Shown here: positions 6,606-15,296 of the stretch, piece by piece
Layout of the letters: each line of letters starts with the position of its first letter
How positions within the stretch are numbered: position 1 is the stretch's first letter
Source of the DNA: Desulfobacter sp.
GTDB taxonomy: Bacteria; Desulfobacterota; Desulfobacteria; Desulfobacterales; Desulfobacteraceae
Assembly: GCA_028768525.1 (NCBI GenBank)
Contig: CP054837.1
Location: 2,761,001 to 2,825,000, forward strand
DNA length: 64,000 nt
Direction of reading: 5' to 3'
Notes under the pieces: model-generated
Told to the model about the DNA's origin: nothing
What the model saw: only the letters and a program-made list of their open reading frames with translations
The model's database searches: none
Made by a program: the position numbers and the translations under genes

Positions 6606-9062
6606 TCAGGATACGGGAAACCCGTTGGTTTTAATCATTCCCTTAATTTGGACGATGGGACAGCCCTCATCATCGGTTTCAACGCTGCCGTCAAATTCAA
6701 ATCCATCATCCATGGATTTATAATAGGCCGCGTCAAAGCAGGCAAGCTTAATTTTAACAGCGCCGCCATCCATGACAAAGCGGGAGGTCAGGCCGTAATC
6801 GACCTCCCCCAGCGGGGTTGCAATGATGTATCTGGGTATTTCACGCCCCGACCCCTCCCGCCGGACCTTGGTGGCAATATCCACCACATCGTATGAATCC
6901 ACGGGGAATCTTTCATTCCATTCGTCCTGAACCGGGAGGCCTGCCAGATAGAGGTGGTGGAATTCAATGCCTGCCGTTCTCAGGCTGTAGGCCAGATCAT
7001 GAATTGCTCCGTCGGAATCGTTGACCCCGCCCAGCAGGGGGGCATTGGCGTAGACTGTTATCCCGCGGTTATTGAGGCGGCGGGCCAGGGCCCGGTGTTC
7101 CGGTGTGACATCCCCGGAGAGAATGGCCCAGGCTTCGATCTCAATCCTCAGGGGGCGGGCCACGGACAAATGGTTCATATCCCCCAGGGTGTTGATCACC
7201 GCCCGGGTGTATCGGCCGGGGTCGGTGAAAAAGGCCATGGACCTGAGGCGCAGGGCATTGACATGGGGAATATCCCTGAGACGGCGGATGATCCTGCAGA
7301 TATCCGAAAGATGGTCTCCCACATCCCCTTTGCCCGCCACCACCACATCCGTGATCCGGCGATCCCTGCGGATATACTCGAATTCATTTTCACCGGCCTC
7401 AGGCCGGATGCAGACCCGGGTTTTGTGCAGCCGGTCCAGGTTGTCCAGTCCGGTATTGACGATTGAGGCACCCAGCCTTTCGGATTCAGCCATGGCCTGG
7501 CGAATCCGGCTGATATCCGCATCCGATGCTGCCGGATTCACGGCACTTTGCTTCTCGGGACGGCTGCCGATCAGATACTCATCTTTCCCGATACGGGCCA
7601 TATACTGGATGTCAATGGTTCCCTCGCCGTTGACCCGGATATTGGACAACTCGTTGGCCAGGGGGGCGAAGGCCTTAAAATACTCAGGGGTGTAAGGGGT
7701 GCGGATCCAGACAAAATTTTCATTGCCGTCCACCCGCTCAACGGCCCAGCCGCTGGAGAACCAGTCCATTTTCCCGATGGGGGTTGCTGTACAGATCCTG
7801 GGAATCGCCCTGTCGGAGAGATCGGCACGAAGGTGCAGGGCAATATCGATGCCGTCGGACAGGGGCTTCCAGTATACGGAATTGCCGTGGATAGGGCTGC
7901 AGGGGATATAGATATAGTGCAGCTCGGCCCCTGCCCCCCGCAGCAGGCCGAACAGCCGGACCAGTTCCGGACCGGTATCGTTGCAGTCGCTCAGAAATGG
8001 GGTCTGGATATAAACGGCAATGCCCGATCTCACCAGATCGGATATGATTTCAAGGCTTTCCGGGGAGACCTCGTCGGGATGGATGAAATGGGTGGCCACC
8101 TCCATGCGCTTTCCGTGCTGCTGAAGTTCCCAGCTCTTCTGCTTCAGATATTTGAGATAGGCGCCTTCATCCTTTAAAAAGAGATCCGGATAATATGCAA
8201 CGGACCGGGTGGCCAGCCTCAGGGTCTGGACATGATCCACCGCCATGAGACCGTCAATGGTGGCGGCCATGTTGGCCCGGTTCATAAAGGGGTCGCCGCC
8301 GGTCACCACGATTTCCTTCACCGCAGGAGAGGCGTTGACATGGGCCACGGCCCTGTTCACATCGGCCGGGGTTGGGTTGGCCTCGTTTCTGGCGTCCTTG
8401 TGCTTCCTGAAGCAGAAGCGGCAGTATACCGGACAACTCATGTTCAGCAGAAAAATCACCCGGTTCTGGTACATCTGTTCCAGAAGGCCGTCATGGAACT
8501 GGCCGATCCAGGTATTGGTATGGCCCACGGATTCCAGTTCCTCAACAAAGGGCAGGTACTGGTAGGCCACATCCCTTGAAACCATCATCTGCCGGATGGT
8601 ATGGCGGGAAATCCTTACCGGGTATTTTTCAATCACCGCCTGCAGGTCGGCCCGGTCCGCTTCCGGGATCTCCAGGTTGGCGGTTTCAGCCAGCTGTCCC
8701 GTACTTTTAATGGACACATAGCCCCGTCCCGGCAGTACCTGTTCCAGGATGTCCACCAGGAACATGGAGGGCATGGCTATTCCATTTACCTCAAGGCCGG
8801 ATCCATTTCCGCTGCCCACGGCATCCAGAATTTCCCTGAAAAACCCTTCTGGATTATCCGGGTAACCGGTTGCCGACAGCAGATTGGAAAATTTTTCTTT
8901 TCCCTCCCCGATGATACCGGTAAAGGCCGGCGTACAAAACTGTGCGTGGCCGTAAACATCCAAAAATTGTGCAGCTGCCCGGACAAGACCGGCCAGGGGC
9001 ACATCCACTGCCTTGCCCGAATGGACAAAGGCGGCCTTGATGCTGGTTTCTATTGTTGTCAC
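6606..9062 (-). CDS. KamA-family radical SAM protein, tandem fusion (lysine 2,3-aminomutase-like)
   Basis: 818 residues, about twice the family length. The N-terminal half carries the radical SAM cluster motif CPVYCRFC (Cys210, 214, 217), followed by the KamA-like VTGGDPFM segment and a strand-end motif ATPIGKMDWF. From about residue 520 a second copy of the same fold begins (ITDVVVAGKGDVGDHLSD..., PRYIIATPLGEVDYG) but has no CxxxCxxC, so it cannot hold the SAM cluster. The usual PLP-lysine motif of lysine aminomutase (PGGGGK) is not visible in either half. Known: KamA relatives move amino groups or act on lysine. Inferred: a divergent aminomutase-like enzyme in a sigma-54-controlled uptake operon with the M23 gene and the ABC transporter. 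Confidence 0.8.
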   Translation of the reverse strand: MTTIETSIKAAFVHSGKAVDVPLAGLVRAAAQFLDVYGHAQFCTPAFTGIIGEGKEKFSNLLSATGYPDNPEGFFREILDAVGSGNGSGLEVNGIAMPSMFLVDILEQVLPGRGYVSIKSTGQLAETANLEIPEADRADLQAVIEKYPVRISRHTIRQMMVSRDVAYQYLPFVEELESVGHTNTWIGQFHDGLLEQMYQNRVIFLLNMSCPVYCRFCFRKHKDARNEANPTPADVNRAVAHVNASPAVKEIVVTGGDPFMNRANMAATIDGLMAVDHVQTLRLATRSVAYYPDLFLKDEGAYLKYLKQKSWELQQHGKRMEVATHFIHPDEVSPESLEIISDLVRSGIAVYIQTPFLSDCNDTGPELVRLFGLLRGAGAELHYIYIPCSPIHGNSVYWKPLSDGIDIALHLRADLSDRAIPRICTATPIGKMDWFSSGWAVERVDGNENFVWIRTPYTPEYFKAFAPLANELSNIRVNGEGTIDIQYMARIGKDEYLIGSRPEKQSAVNPAASDADISRIRQAMAESERLGASIVNTGLDNLDRLHKTRVCIRPEAGENEFEYIRRDRRITDVVVAGKGDVGDHLSDICRIIRRLRDIPHVNALRLRSMAFFTDPGRYTRAVINTLGDMNHLSVARPLRIEIEAWAILSGDVTPEHRALARRLNNRGITVYANAPLLGGVNDSDGAIHDLAYSLRTAGIEFHHLYLAGLPVQDEWNERFPVDSYDVVDIATKVRREGSGREIPRYIIATPLGEVDYGLTSRFVMDGGAVKIKLACFDAAYYKSMDDGFEFDGSVETDDEGCPIVQIKGMIKTNGFPVS

Positions 9063-9063
9063 A

Positions 9064-9408
9064 CTACACCTCTTCTGCCTTGAAAATATAATAAACCATA
9101 TGTTCCGGGAATCCGTATCCCAGAATCCTGCCCAGGGTCCGGTCCTCCTCCCCCGGGGGCACCCGGATCACCAGGTATTCCATGGACAGGTCCATATCCA
9201 CCACCTGCTGCCAGGACAGGCCCTTTTTTTTAAGAAAAGCGTAAACCCGGTGACCGGTATCAAAGATGGACTGGCCCCGGTATTTTAAATCATGTTCAAA
9301 AATCACATACCCGGATTTGGGATCCAGCCCCTGTTTGATCCATAAAAAATTTTTTTTCTCAGGACCCTGTTTCCCTGGATCCTTCGACCCGCCGGAATGC
9401 GCTTCCAT
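9064..9408 (-). CDS. Conserved-looking small protein of unknown function
   Basis: 114 residues, soluble, no signal peptide. Contains HDLKYRGQSIFDTGHRVYAFLKKKGLSWQQVVDMDL and PGEEDRTLGRILGYGFPEHMVYYIF. I do not recognise the family. It is placed between the transporter ATPase gene and the KamA-like gene with one base before the latter, so it is co-expressed with them and may be an accessory protein of the same pathway. Confidence 0.65.
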   Translation of the reverse strand: MEAHSGGSKDPGKQGPEKKNFLWIKQGLDPKSGYVIFEHDLKYRGQSIFDTGHRVYAFLKKKGLSWQQVVDMDLSMEYLVIRVPPGEEDRTLGRILGYGFPEHMVYYIFKAEEV

Positions 9409-9426
9409 GGCAGCCGCCTGTCCGGC

Positions 9427-10524
9427 TCAGCCCTTCAACAGCCTGCAGTGGTAGGGATCCACCTTGACATAGACTTCGTCCCCCCTGCGAAAGGGGCTCC
9501 GCTTGACAAAATTGATCACATGGAGCACCTGGCCGGACTCAAGCTTGACAAAGTAACTGACCTCTCCACCCATGTAGCTGCGGTCCACAACGGTGCCGGT
9601 GAAATAATTCATCCCCTCTTCCCTTGAAAGCTCCGATGCATACCCCAAAAACATCTTCTGGGCACGGATCACGATCTCGGCCCGGTCACCTTGGGAAAAG
9701 GGGCCGGCCGGATTGACCAGAACCTTGGAACCGTCTGCAAGACCGACGGAGAAATACCCGTTTTCTTTGGCTTCCACCCTGGCCTCCATAAAATTGGAAT
9801 GGCCCAGGAAATCCGCCACAAAATGGTTGGCGGACTCATTATACACATCTTCCGGGCTTCCTTCCTGCTGAACCTCTCCGTCCTTCATCACCACCACCTT
9901 GTCCGACATGGACAAGGCCTCGCGCTGGTCATGGGTCACAAAGATGGTGGTCACCCCCAGCTCCTGCTGGAGGTTATCAATTTCACGGCGCATATCCTCC
10001 CTCAGATTCTCGTCCAGGGCGGACAGGGGCTCGTCCATAAGCAGGACATCGGGCTCAATGACGATGGCCCGGGCCAGGGCGATGCGCTGCTGCTGCCCGC
10101 CGGAAAGCTGTGAGGGCATCCGGCTGCCCACCCCGGGCAGCCGGACCGTTTCAAGGGCCTTTTCAACCCGGGCCTGCATTTCAGATTTTGAAAACCCCCG
10201 GTACTTCAAACCAAAGGCCACATTGTCAAAAATGGTCTTATGGGGAAACAGGGCGTAATTCTGAAAAATCATCCCCAGATTCCGCTTGTGTATGGGCGTA
10301 TCGTTAATCCGTTTTCCCTTGATGTAAATATCCCCCGTGGTCGGGGTTTCCAGCCCTGCCAGCATGCGCAGCAGGGTGGTTTTCCCGCAGCCGGACGGCC
10401 CCAGCAGGGTCACCAGGCTCCCTTCGGGAATATCCAGATCCATGGGTTTTACCGCCTTAACTTTTCCGAACCGTTTCTCAATATTGGAAAATTTTACAAA
10501 TGCCGGGTCTTGTTCCTGTGACAA
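9427..10524 (-). CDS. ABC transporter ATP-binding protein, PotA-like
   Basis: 365 residues. Walker A GPSGCGKTT (about 39-47), signature LSGGQQQR, Walker B VLLMDEPLSALD, and the H-loop THD are all intact. The C-terminal part (about 240-360) is the TOBE-type regulatory domain of the spermidine/putrescine and iron/sulfate importer group. Acts on the cytoplasmic side with the two permeases and binding protein encoded upstream. A 170-base spacer holding a long palindromic repeat separates it from the binding-protein gene. The substrate is probably a polyamine or amino-acid-like cation, given the family and the KamA neighbour, but this is inference. Confidence 0.92.
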   Translation of the reverse strand: MSQEQDPAFVKFSNIEKRFGKVKAVKPMDLDIPEGSLVTLLGPSGCGKTTLLRMLAGLETPTTGDIYIKGKRINDTPIHKRNLGMIFQNYALFPHKTIFDNVAFGLKYRGFSKSEMQARVEKALETVRLPGVGSRMPSQLSGGQQQRIALARAIVIEPDVLLMDEPLSALDENLREDMRREIDNLQQELGVTTIFVTHDQREALSMSDKVVVMKDGEVQQEGSPEDVYNESANHFVADFLGHSNFMEARVEAKENGYFSVGLADGSKVLVNPAGPFSQGDRAEIVIRAQKMFLGYASELSREEGMNYFTGTVVDRSYMGGEVSYFVKLESGQVLHVINFVKRSPFRRGDEVYVKVDPYHCRLLKG

Positions 10525-10568
10525 ACCTGTTTCTCCGTTTTTTTACATTGATGTATCTATCAGTCCGT

Positions 10569-10690
10569 ATTTGGACGAAAACTTGCCCAGATGCAAGGCG
10601 CAAGCAACTCTGAAACCGGAGCGTACTGGAGTACGTGAGGATTTCAGAGTTGTGCTGCAACGCGGCAGATGGGTGAGTTTTCGTTCAAAT
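10569..10690. repeat. Long palindromic repeat, copy A
   Basis: A 122-base imperfect inverted repeat: outer arms ATTTG-ACGAAAACT and AGTTTTCGT-CAAAT, inner arms CAACTCTGAAA and TTTCAGAGTTG, centre CGTACTGGAGTACG. It lies in the spacer between the solute-binding-protein and ATPase genes. A second, diverged copy (same core CCGGAGCGTAC...GTACGTGAGGATTTC) lies at 58208-58333. In a transcript it would form one long hairpin, which could stabilise upstream mRNA or reduce readthrough, as REP-type elements do. Confidence 0.85.
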
Positions 10691-10694
10691 CCCC

Positions 10695-11855
10695 CTAACC
10701 AGCCATGATCCTGTCCCACTTCTCCGCCCACTCCAGCTGATGGCCGTTCCAATAGGCCGGGTCGGCAAAGAGATAGCCGTCCAGCTTGCCCGTGGGATCA
10801 AAGGCCGGCAGTTTTTTGACTTCATCGGGCATGGCCACACGGGCAGGGTCCAGTGAGGGCGGATAGTTCTGCCCCTTGGCCACGGCAATGGCCGCATCGG
10901 GTTCCAGCATGAAGTTCAGCAGTTCCTGGGCAACGGCAAGGTCGGTGCCCTTGAGCACATACATGTACTCCATCCAGGAATAGGTTCCGTCCGGGGCAAG
11001 GTATCCGATGGGATGCCCCTGCTCCTGAAGCGCCGCCACCCGGCCGGACCAGGCAACCGTGGCATAGATCTCACCGTTACCCAACAGGCTCATGAGTTCG
11101 GAGCCCGAGGCCCAGTATTTTTTCATGAGCTTGCGCTGGGCCTTGAGGGCATCCCATACCGCACCGATATCTTTAATATCATTGGGGTTCTGGCCGGTGT
11201 GCAGGGCCGCATACCAGATATTGGTCCTGAAATCCCCTCCCCAGGAGCCCAGTTTTCCCTTCAGACTCTTGTCAAAGAGCAGGGAGGCCCCCAGTTTTTC
11301 AGCCTTGTCCTTGGAAATTTTTTCGGTGTTATAGGCAATGCCGGTCTGTCCCAGGTCATAGGGCACGGCGGAGAGCGTCCCGCCGGAAATCCCTTTCAGG
11401 GTATCGGTCATCTTGGCCATGACATTTTTAAGATTGGGTATTTTGGCCTCGTCCAGAACCACCCCGAACCCCAGATCGGTGTATCTGGCATAATCGTAAA
11501 CGGCGCTGAGGTGGGCGATATTGAATTCCCCTCCCGGCGGATAGGAGGCCTTGACCTGGGTTAAAAAGGCATCCATGCCGGTGAAGGCCGCATCAATAAC
11601 CTTGATACCCGAGGCTTTGGTAAAGGGGTCAAAGGCAAATTTGCGCAGGGCCTCGGAGGTGGATCCGCCCCAGGAGTGGCAGGTAATGGATTTGCTGCCG
11701 GCAAAGGCCTTGTGAGCCAAACCAAAGGGGCTGCCCATTACCCCGAGGGCAGCACCGGCAATACCGACAAATTTGACGAAATCCCTGCGGGAGACTTGTC
11801 CGTCCTTGTATGCGTGGTAAACCTCTTCCAGTCTTTTCTCCAACTCTTTTGCCAT
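10695..11855 (-). CDS. ABC transporter periplasmic solute-binding protein, PotD-like, Tat-type signal
   Basis: 386 residues. The N terminus has SRRDFVKFVGIAGAALGVMG at about 22-41, a twin-arginine signal, after a 20-residue charged leader; mature protein starts near residue 53. The rest matches the extracellular solute-binding family 1/PotD fold (CHSWGGSTSEAL..., FNIAHLSAVYDYARYTDLG, LMSLLGNGEIYATVAWSGRV). Follows the two permease genes in order. Being Tat-exported it is folded before export. The long palindromic repeat begins just after the stop, suggesting a boost of this protein over the downstream ATPase. Confidence 0.9.
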   Translation of the reverse strand: MAKELEKRLEEVYHAYKDGQVSRRDFVKFVGIAGAALGVMGSPFGLAHKAFAGSKSITCHSWGGSTSEALRKFAFDPFTKASGIKVIDAAFTGMDAFLTQVKASYPPGGEFNIAHLSAVYDYARYTDLGFGVVLDEAKIPNLKNVMAKMTDTLKGISGGTLSAVPYDLGQTGIAYNTEKISKDKAEKLGASLLFDKSLKGKLGSWGGDFRTNIWYAALHTGQNPNDIKDIGAVWDALKAQRKLMKKYWASGSELMSLLGNGEIYATVAWSGRVAALQEQGHPIGYLAPDGTYSWMEYMYVLKGTDLAVAQELLNFMLEPDAAIAVAKGQNYPPSLDPARVAMPDEVKKLPAFDPTGKLDGYLFADPAYWNGHQLEWAEKWDRIMAG

Positions 11856-11920
11856 CTGTCACTCCTTTATCTAAGCGTTAAGGTCTGCCGGCCCTCAAGG
11901 GATCGGGCAAACCGGAATTA

Positions 11921-12727
11921 TTATTTCTTTTCCACCGCCCCCCTGGCGAACCGCCGGGTCAGATAGCCCGCCAGCAAGGGGGTGGACACGGTGAGCACGA
12001 TCATTACCGTGCCCAGGGCATTGATTTCCGGACTGATGGAATTTCTGAGCATACCGAATATTTTCACCGGTACGGTCTGGTTCTGGGCCGTGGCCCAGAA
12101 CAGGGTGGCGGTGACATCGTCGAATGATATGGTAAACGAAAAAAGCATGCCGGCGAAGATGGCCGGGGCCAATAAGGGAAAGGTGATCTCCTTGAAGGTC
12201 TGAAAGGGGCCGGCCCCAAGGGAAAGCGCCGCTTCTTCATACACCCTTTTTATTCCCACCAGCCGGGCCTGGACAATGAGCAGCACATAGGGCAGGGTCA
12301 GGACCACATGGCCGATGAGCAGCATGGCAAAACTCTTGGGCTGCTGGAGCCAGCGGATGAATAGCAGCAGCGCCACCCCCAGTACCACCTCGGGAATCAT
12401 AATGGGCGCAATGAGCAGGGTGTTTAAAAACTCTTTGCCTTTGAACTCGTACCGGATAAAGGCCATGGCCGCCGGCACCCCGATGGCCGTTGAAAATACC
12501 GCCGTCAGGGCCCCCAGCACCATGGAGTTTTTAAAGGCATCCAGGATGGTGGAATTGTGGGAGAGTTTGACAAACCATTTGAAGCTGACCCCTTCCATGG
12601 GAAAGGACCCGAACTGCTGGGGGTTGAACGCCAGGATCACCACCGCCACAATGGGGGTGAACATCCAGACATAGACAAGAATCGTGTAAAGCTTGATCAG
12701 CGACCACCCGGAGATAAATGATTTCAT
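11921..12727 (-). CDS. ABC transporter permease, PotC-like
   Basis: 268 residues with about six predicted membrane spans. The EAA-type cytoplasmic loop is present (YEEAALSLGAGPFQTFKEITFPLLAPAIFAG, about 165-195) that contacts the ATPase. Gene order permease-permease-binding protein-ATPase is that of the polyamine-type importers. The start lies 17 bases after the preceding permease gene ends, so the two are translated from one transcript. Confidence 0.92.
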   Translation of the reverse strand: MKSFISGWSLIKLYTILVYVWMFTPIVAVVILAFNPQQFGSFPMEGVSFKWFVKLSHNSTILDAFKNSMVLGALTAVFSTAIGVPAAMAFIRYEFKGKEFLNTLLIAPIMIPEVVLGVALLLFIRWLQQPKSFAMLLIGHVVLTLPYVLLIVQARLVGIKRVYEEAALSLGAGPFQTFKEITFPLLAPAIFAGMLFSFTISFDDVTATLFWATAQNQTVPVKIFGMLRNSISPEINALGTVMIVLTVSTPLLAGYLTRRFARGAVEKK

Positions 12728-12744
12728 GGTTCTTTCTGCCCTTT

Positions 12745-13611
12745 TTATCCCTTGCTCAGGGTTTTGAATATCTGGTTGATGCCCATGTACCGGTTATAGG
12801 TATAGACAATGATGATCAGCAGCAGCAAAAGAATGGTGGAAATGGCCGATCCAAAGGGCCAGTCCAGGGTGCCGATGACCCGCTTGAAAATCAGGTTGGC
12901 AATCATATCGTTGCCCGGCCCCCCTAAAATCATGGGGGGCAGATAGGTGCCGCAGGTCAGTACAAAGACCAGGAGGCAGCCTGCGGAAACCCCGGGCAGG
13001 CTTAAGGGCAGGGTCACCTCCCTGAACGCCTGCCATTCTGTACAGCCCAGGCTTTTGGCCGCTTCGGCCAAACTTTTGTCAATGCCGTCCAGGCTCACGT
13101 AGATATTTAAAATCATAAAGGGCAGAAGGTATTGGAGCAGCCCCATGATCACGGCCCCCTCATTGTAGAGCAGGGAAATGGGGCTTGTAATCAGGCCGGC
13201 TTTCATGAGCAGGTGATTGATCAGCCCCGAGTCCCCCAGGATATTGATCCAGCTTAAGGTTCGGATGATAAAGGAGATCCAGAAAGGAAGCATGACCAGG
13301 AGCATGAGATAGGGCTTGAGCCTGGATTCGGTTTTATAAAAAAAATAGGCAGGGACATATCCCATGACCAGGCAGAGAATAACGGTTTCCAGGGCCACCC
13401 TCAGGGTATTTAACAGAACGGAGGGATAGAAAAAATCCGCAAAAAATTTAGCGTAATTTCCCATTTGAAAGGCCGGGATATCCTGGCCGCTGGGGGCCCT
13501 CAGCCAGAAGCTGTACACCACCACAAAACAGACCGGGACCACCAGGAGCAAAAATACCGCTGTCAGGGAAGGAGATAATAAAAGCCAGGGTTTCCACGGT
13601 TTTTCCTGCAT
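12745..13611 (-). CDS. ABC transporter permease, PotB-like
   Basis: 288 residues, about six membrane spans, with the EAA loop LAEAAKSLGCTEWQAFREVTLPLSLPG near residue 180. First gene of the transporter operon. AAGGATGTCTCT precedes the ATG. A sigma-54-type promoter lies 45-60 bases upstream and three palindromic activator sites lie further up, so expression should depend on the activator encoded just beyond. Confidence 0.92.
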   Translation of the reverse strand: MQEKPWKPWLLLSPSLTAVFLLLVVPVCFVVVYSFWLRAPSGQDIPAFQMGNYAKFFADFFYPSVLLNTLRVALETVILCLVMGYVPAYFFYKTESRLKPYLMLLVMLPFWISFIIRTLSWINILGDSGLINHLLMKAGLITSPISLLYNEGAVIMGLLQYLLPFMILNIYVSLDGIDKSLAEAAKSLGCTEWQAFREVTLPLSLPGVSAGCLLVFVLTCGTYLPPMILGGPGNDMIANLIFKRVIGTLDWPFGSAISTILLLLLIIIVYTYNRYMGINQIFKTLSKG

Positions 13612-13654
13612 AGAGACATCCTTAGAAAGTAATTAGCCAGAACGCCCTTTAGAG

Positions 13655-13671
13655 ATACAAATCCCGTGCCG
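13655..13671 (-). promoter_or_regulatory. Candidate sigma-54 (-24/-12) promoter of the transporter/KamA operon
   Basis: On the minus strand CGGCACG-GGAT-TTGTA. Compared with TGGCACG-N4-TTGCA it has the -24 GG and the correct 10-base gap, but GT instead of GC at -12. It points to the permease start at 13611 and lies downstream of three matched palindromes and beside a sigma-54 activator gene, which raises its credibility. Confidence 0.55.
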
Positions 13672-13757
13672 GCCATTGGGATGTGAGGACAACTGACTAT
13701 ATTTATTGAGGATAATACATTTAAAGCCCTGAAAGGGAATAAAGCTCCGGCAGCTTT

Positions 13758-13773
13758 GATTCAAATATGAATC
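13758..13773. promoter_or_regulatory. Activator site 1 (GATTCA-N4-TGAATC)
   Basis: Perfect 16-base inverted repeat GATTCAAATATGAATC about 100 bases upstream of the candidate -24/-12 promoter. It is one of three sites with the same half-sites and 4-base spacer, matching an upstream activator sequence for a dimeric Fis-type HTH. Confidence 0.75.
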
Positions 13774-13817
13774 GCAGAAACACACACAACATTCTGGAAT
13801 AATTAAATTTTTACATA

Positions 13818-13833
13818 GATTTATTTATGAATC
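13818..13833. promoter_or_regulatory. Activator site 2 (GATTTA-N4-TGAATC)
   Basis: Second copy of the palindrome with a single mismatch in the left half-site, starting 60 bases from site 1. Confidence 0.65.
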
Positions 13834-13884
13834 ATGGATAGAAAAGATGAACACGCCTGATTAGGAAACGTTTTCAACAATAGC

Positions 13885-13900
13885 GATTCAATGTTGAATC
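13885..13900. promoter_or_regulatory. Activator site 3 (GATTCA-N4-TGAATC)
   Basis: Third copy, perfect half-sites GATTCA/TGAATC with spacer ATGT, directly next to the stop codon of the activator gene. Confidence 0.75.
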
Positions 13901-13901
13901 A

Positions 13902-15296
13902 TTATTCCCCCATCTGAATGCCGTACTTTTTCAGCTTCCGGACAACAGTGGGCTGGCTGACCCCCAGCATCCCGGCGGCTTCCCGGGTGGTGGCGCACCT
14001 GGCCGCCGCCCCTGCGACCAGGTCATGTTCCAATGCGGATAATTTTTCAGGCAGGCTCTCCCCTGATGGGCCGCTCTCCGATGATACAGGGGGGCAGGCC
14101 GGGCTGAGGGAATTTGTCAGGTACTCATCCAGACTCCGGCGGTCGCACATGACAACGGCCTCTTTGATGATATTGATCAATTCCCGGACATTGCCGGGGA
14201 AGGTATGGGATTTCAGGGCGTCATAACCTTTGCGGCCGATGTGGGTACGCCGTTTATACCGTTTGTTGGATTGTTTCAGGCAGTGGGCCGTAAGCTCCAG
14301 GATATCCTCAGGCCGCTCCCTCAGGGGCGGAATATCCAGGGTAAAGGCATTGAGGCGATGGAGCAGGTCCAGGCGGAATTTTTTGGACCGGGTCCGCCGT
14401 TCCAGATCCCTGTTGGTGGCGGCAATAATGGTGCAGTCTATGATTTTGGCCCGGGTGCCGCCCACGGGCATGACCTCGTGGTCATCCAGATACTTCAACA
14501 GTTTGGCCTGGACCCCCGGAGATAATTCCCCGATTTCATCCAAAAAAAGGGTGCCGCCGGAGGCCAGTTCAAACAGGCCGGCCTTGCCGCTCTCCCTGGC
14601 CCCGGTAAATGCCCCGCGGCTGTACCCGAACAACTCGGCTTCCAGCAGGTTTTCAGGCAATGCCGCACAATTGATCTGGATAAAGGGAGCATCATTTCTC
14701 ACCCCGTTTTTATGGATAAACTTTGCCAGCAACCCCTTTCCCGTACCCGATTCCCCCTGGATCAGGATATTGGATGCATCAATGCGGGCCAGTTTCAGGG
14801 ACAGATGAAGGGTGCGCTTCATGGAGGCGCTCTGGGCCACAATCCGGTTTTCCCTTAGTTCCATCAGGGCCAGCTCTGCCAGTTCTTCTTTCATCCGTTC
14901 GGATTCCTGGCGGACCTGGGCCAGTTCCCTGCGCATATCCTCAATCAGGGAAATATCCCGCTCATTGACCACCACAAAGGCGATCTCATGGTTATCGTCA
15001 AACACCGGGGTGCCGGTAACAAGCAGGGTGTAGCCGGACCTGGGGGTGGTCTGCACCAGACTGACCTGCCTCCGGGTTTCCAGGACCTCCTGGGTGGCGG
15101 ACCGGTTGATCTGCCCTTCCTGCACCAGGGTATTGACTTCCTTTCCCAGGACCTCCTCAGCCTTTATCCCGTTGAGGCGTTCGGCCGCAGTGTTCATTTT
15201 CAAAATCCGGCCCCGCCTGTCGCAGATAAGCAGACCGTCGGCGGAACGGCTGAAAATGGCTTCAAGGTATTGACAGGTATCAGACGCCATGGACAA
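13902..15296 (-). CDS. Sigma-54-dependent activator with PAS domain
   Basis: 464 residues: PAS sensor domain (about 8-120), linker coiled coil (QVRQESERMKEELAELAL), AAA+ domain (about 155-380) with Walker A GESGTGKG, the sigma-54 contact loop GAFTGA, and Walker B GGTLFLDEIGEL, then a Fis-type HTH at the C terminus (TREAAGMLGVSQPTVVRKLKKYG). Its layout matches TyrR/RocR-like regulators of amino acid catabolism. The PAS domain presumably senses a small molecule or redox state. It lies at the end of the operon with the amidohydrolase and proline-racemase-like genes (17-base overlap) and faces the three palindromes upstream of the transporter operon, so those are the likely target. Confidence 0.93.
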   Translation of the reverse strand: MSMASDTCQYLEAIFSRSADGLLICDRRGRILKMNTAAERLNGIKAEEVLGKEVNTLVQEGQINRSATQEVLETRRQVSLVQTTPRSGYTLLVTGTPVFDDNHEIAFVVVNERDISLIEDMRRELAQVRQESERMKEELAELALMELRENRIVAQSASMKRTLHLSLKLARIDASNILIQGESGTGKGLLAKFIHKNGVRNDAPFIQINCAALPENLLEAELFGYSRGAFTGARESGKAGLFELASGGTLFLDEIGELSPGVQAKLLKYLDDHEVMPVGGTRAKIIDCTIIAATNRDLERRTRSKKFRLDLLHRLNAFTLDIPPLRERPEDILELTAHCLKQSNKRYKRRTHIGRKGYDALKSHTFPGNVRELINIIKEAVVMCDRRSLDEYLTNSLSPACPPVSSESGPSGESLPEKLSALEHDLVAGAAARCATTREAAGMLGVSQPTVVRKLKKYGIQMGE

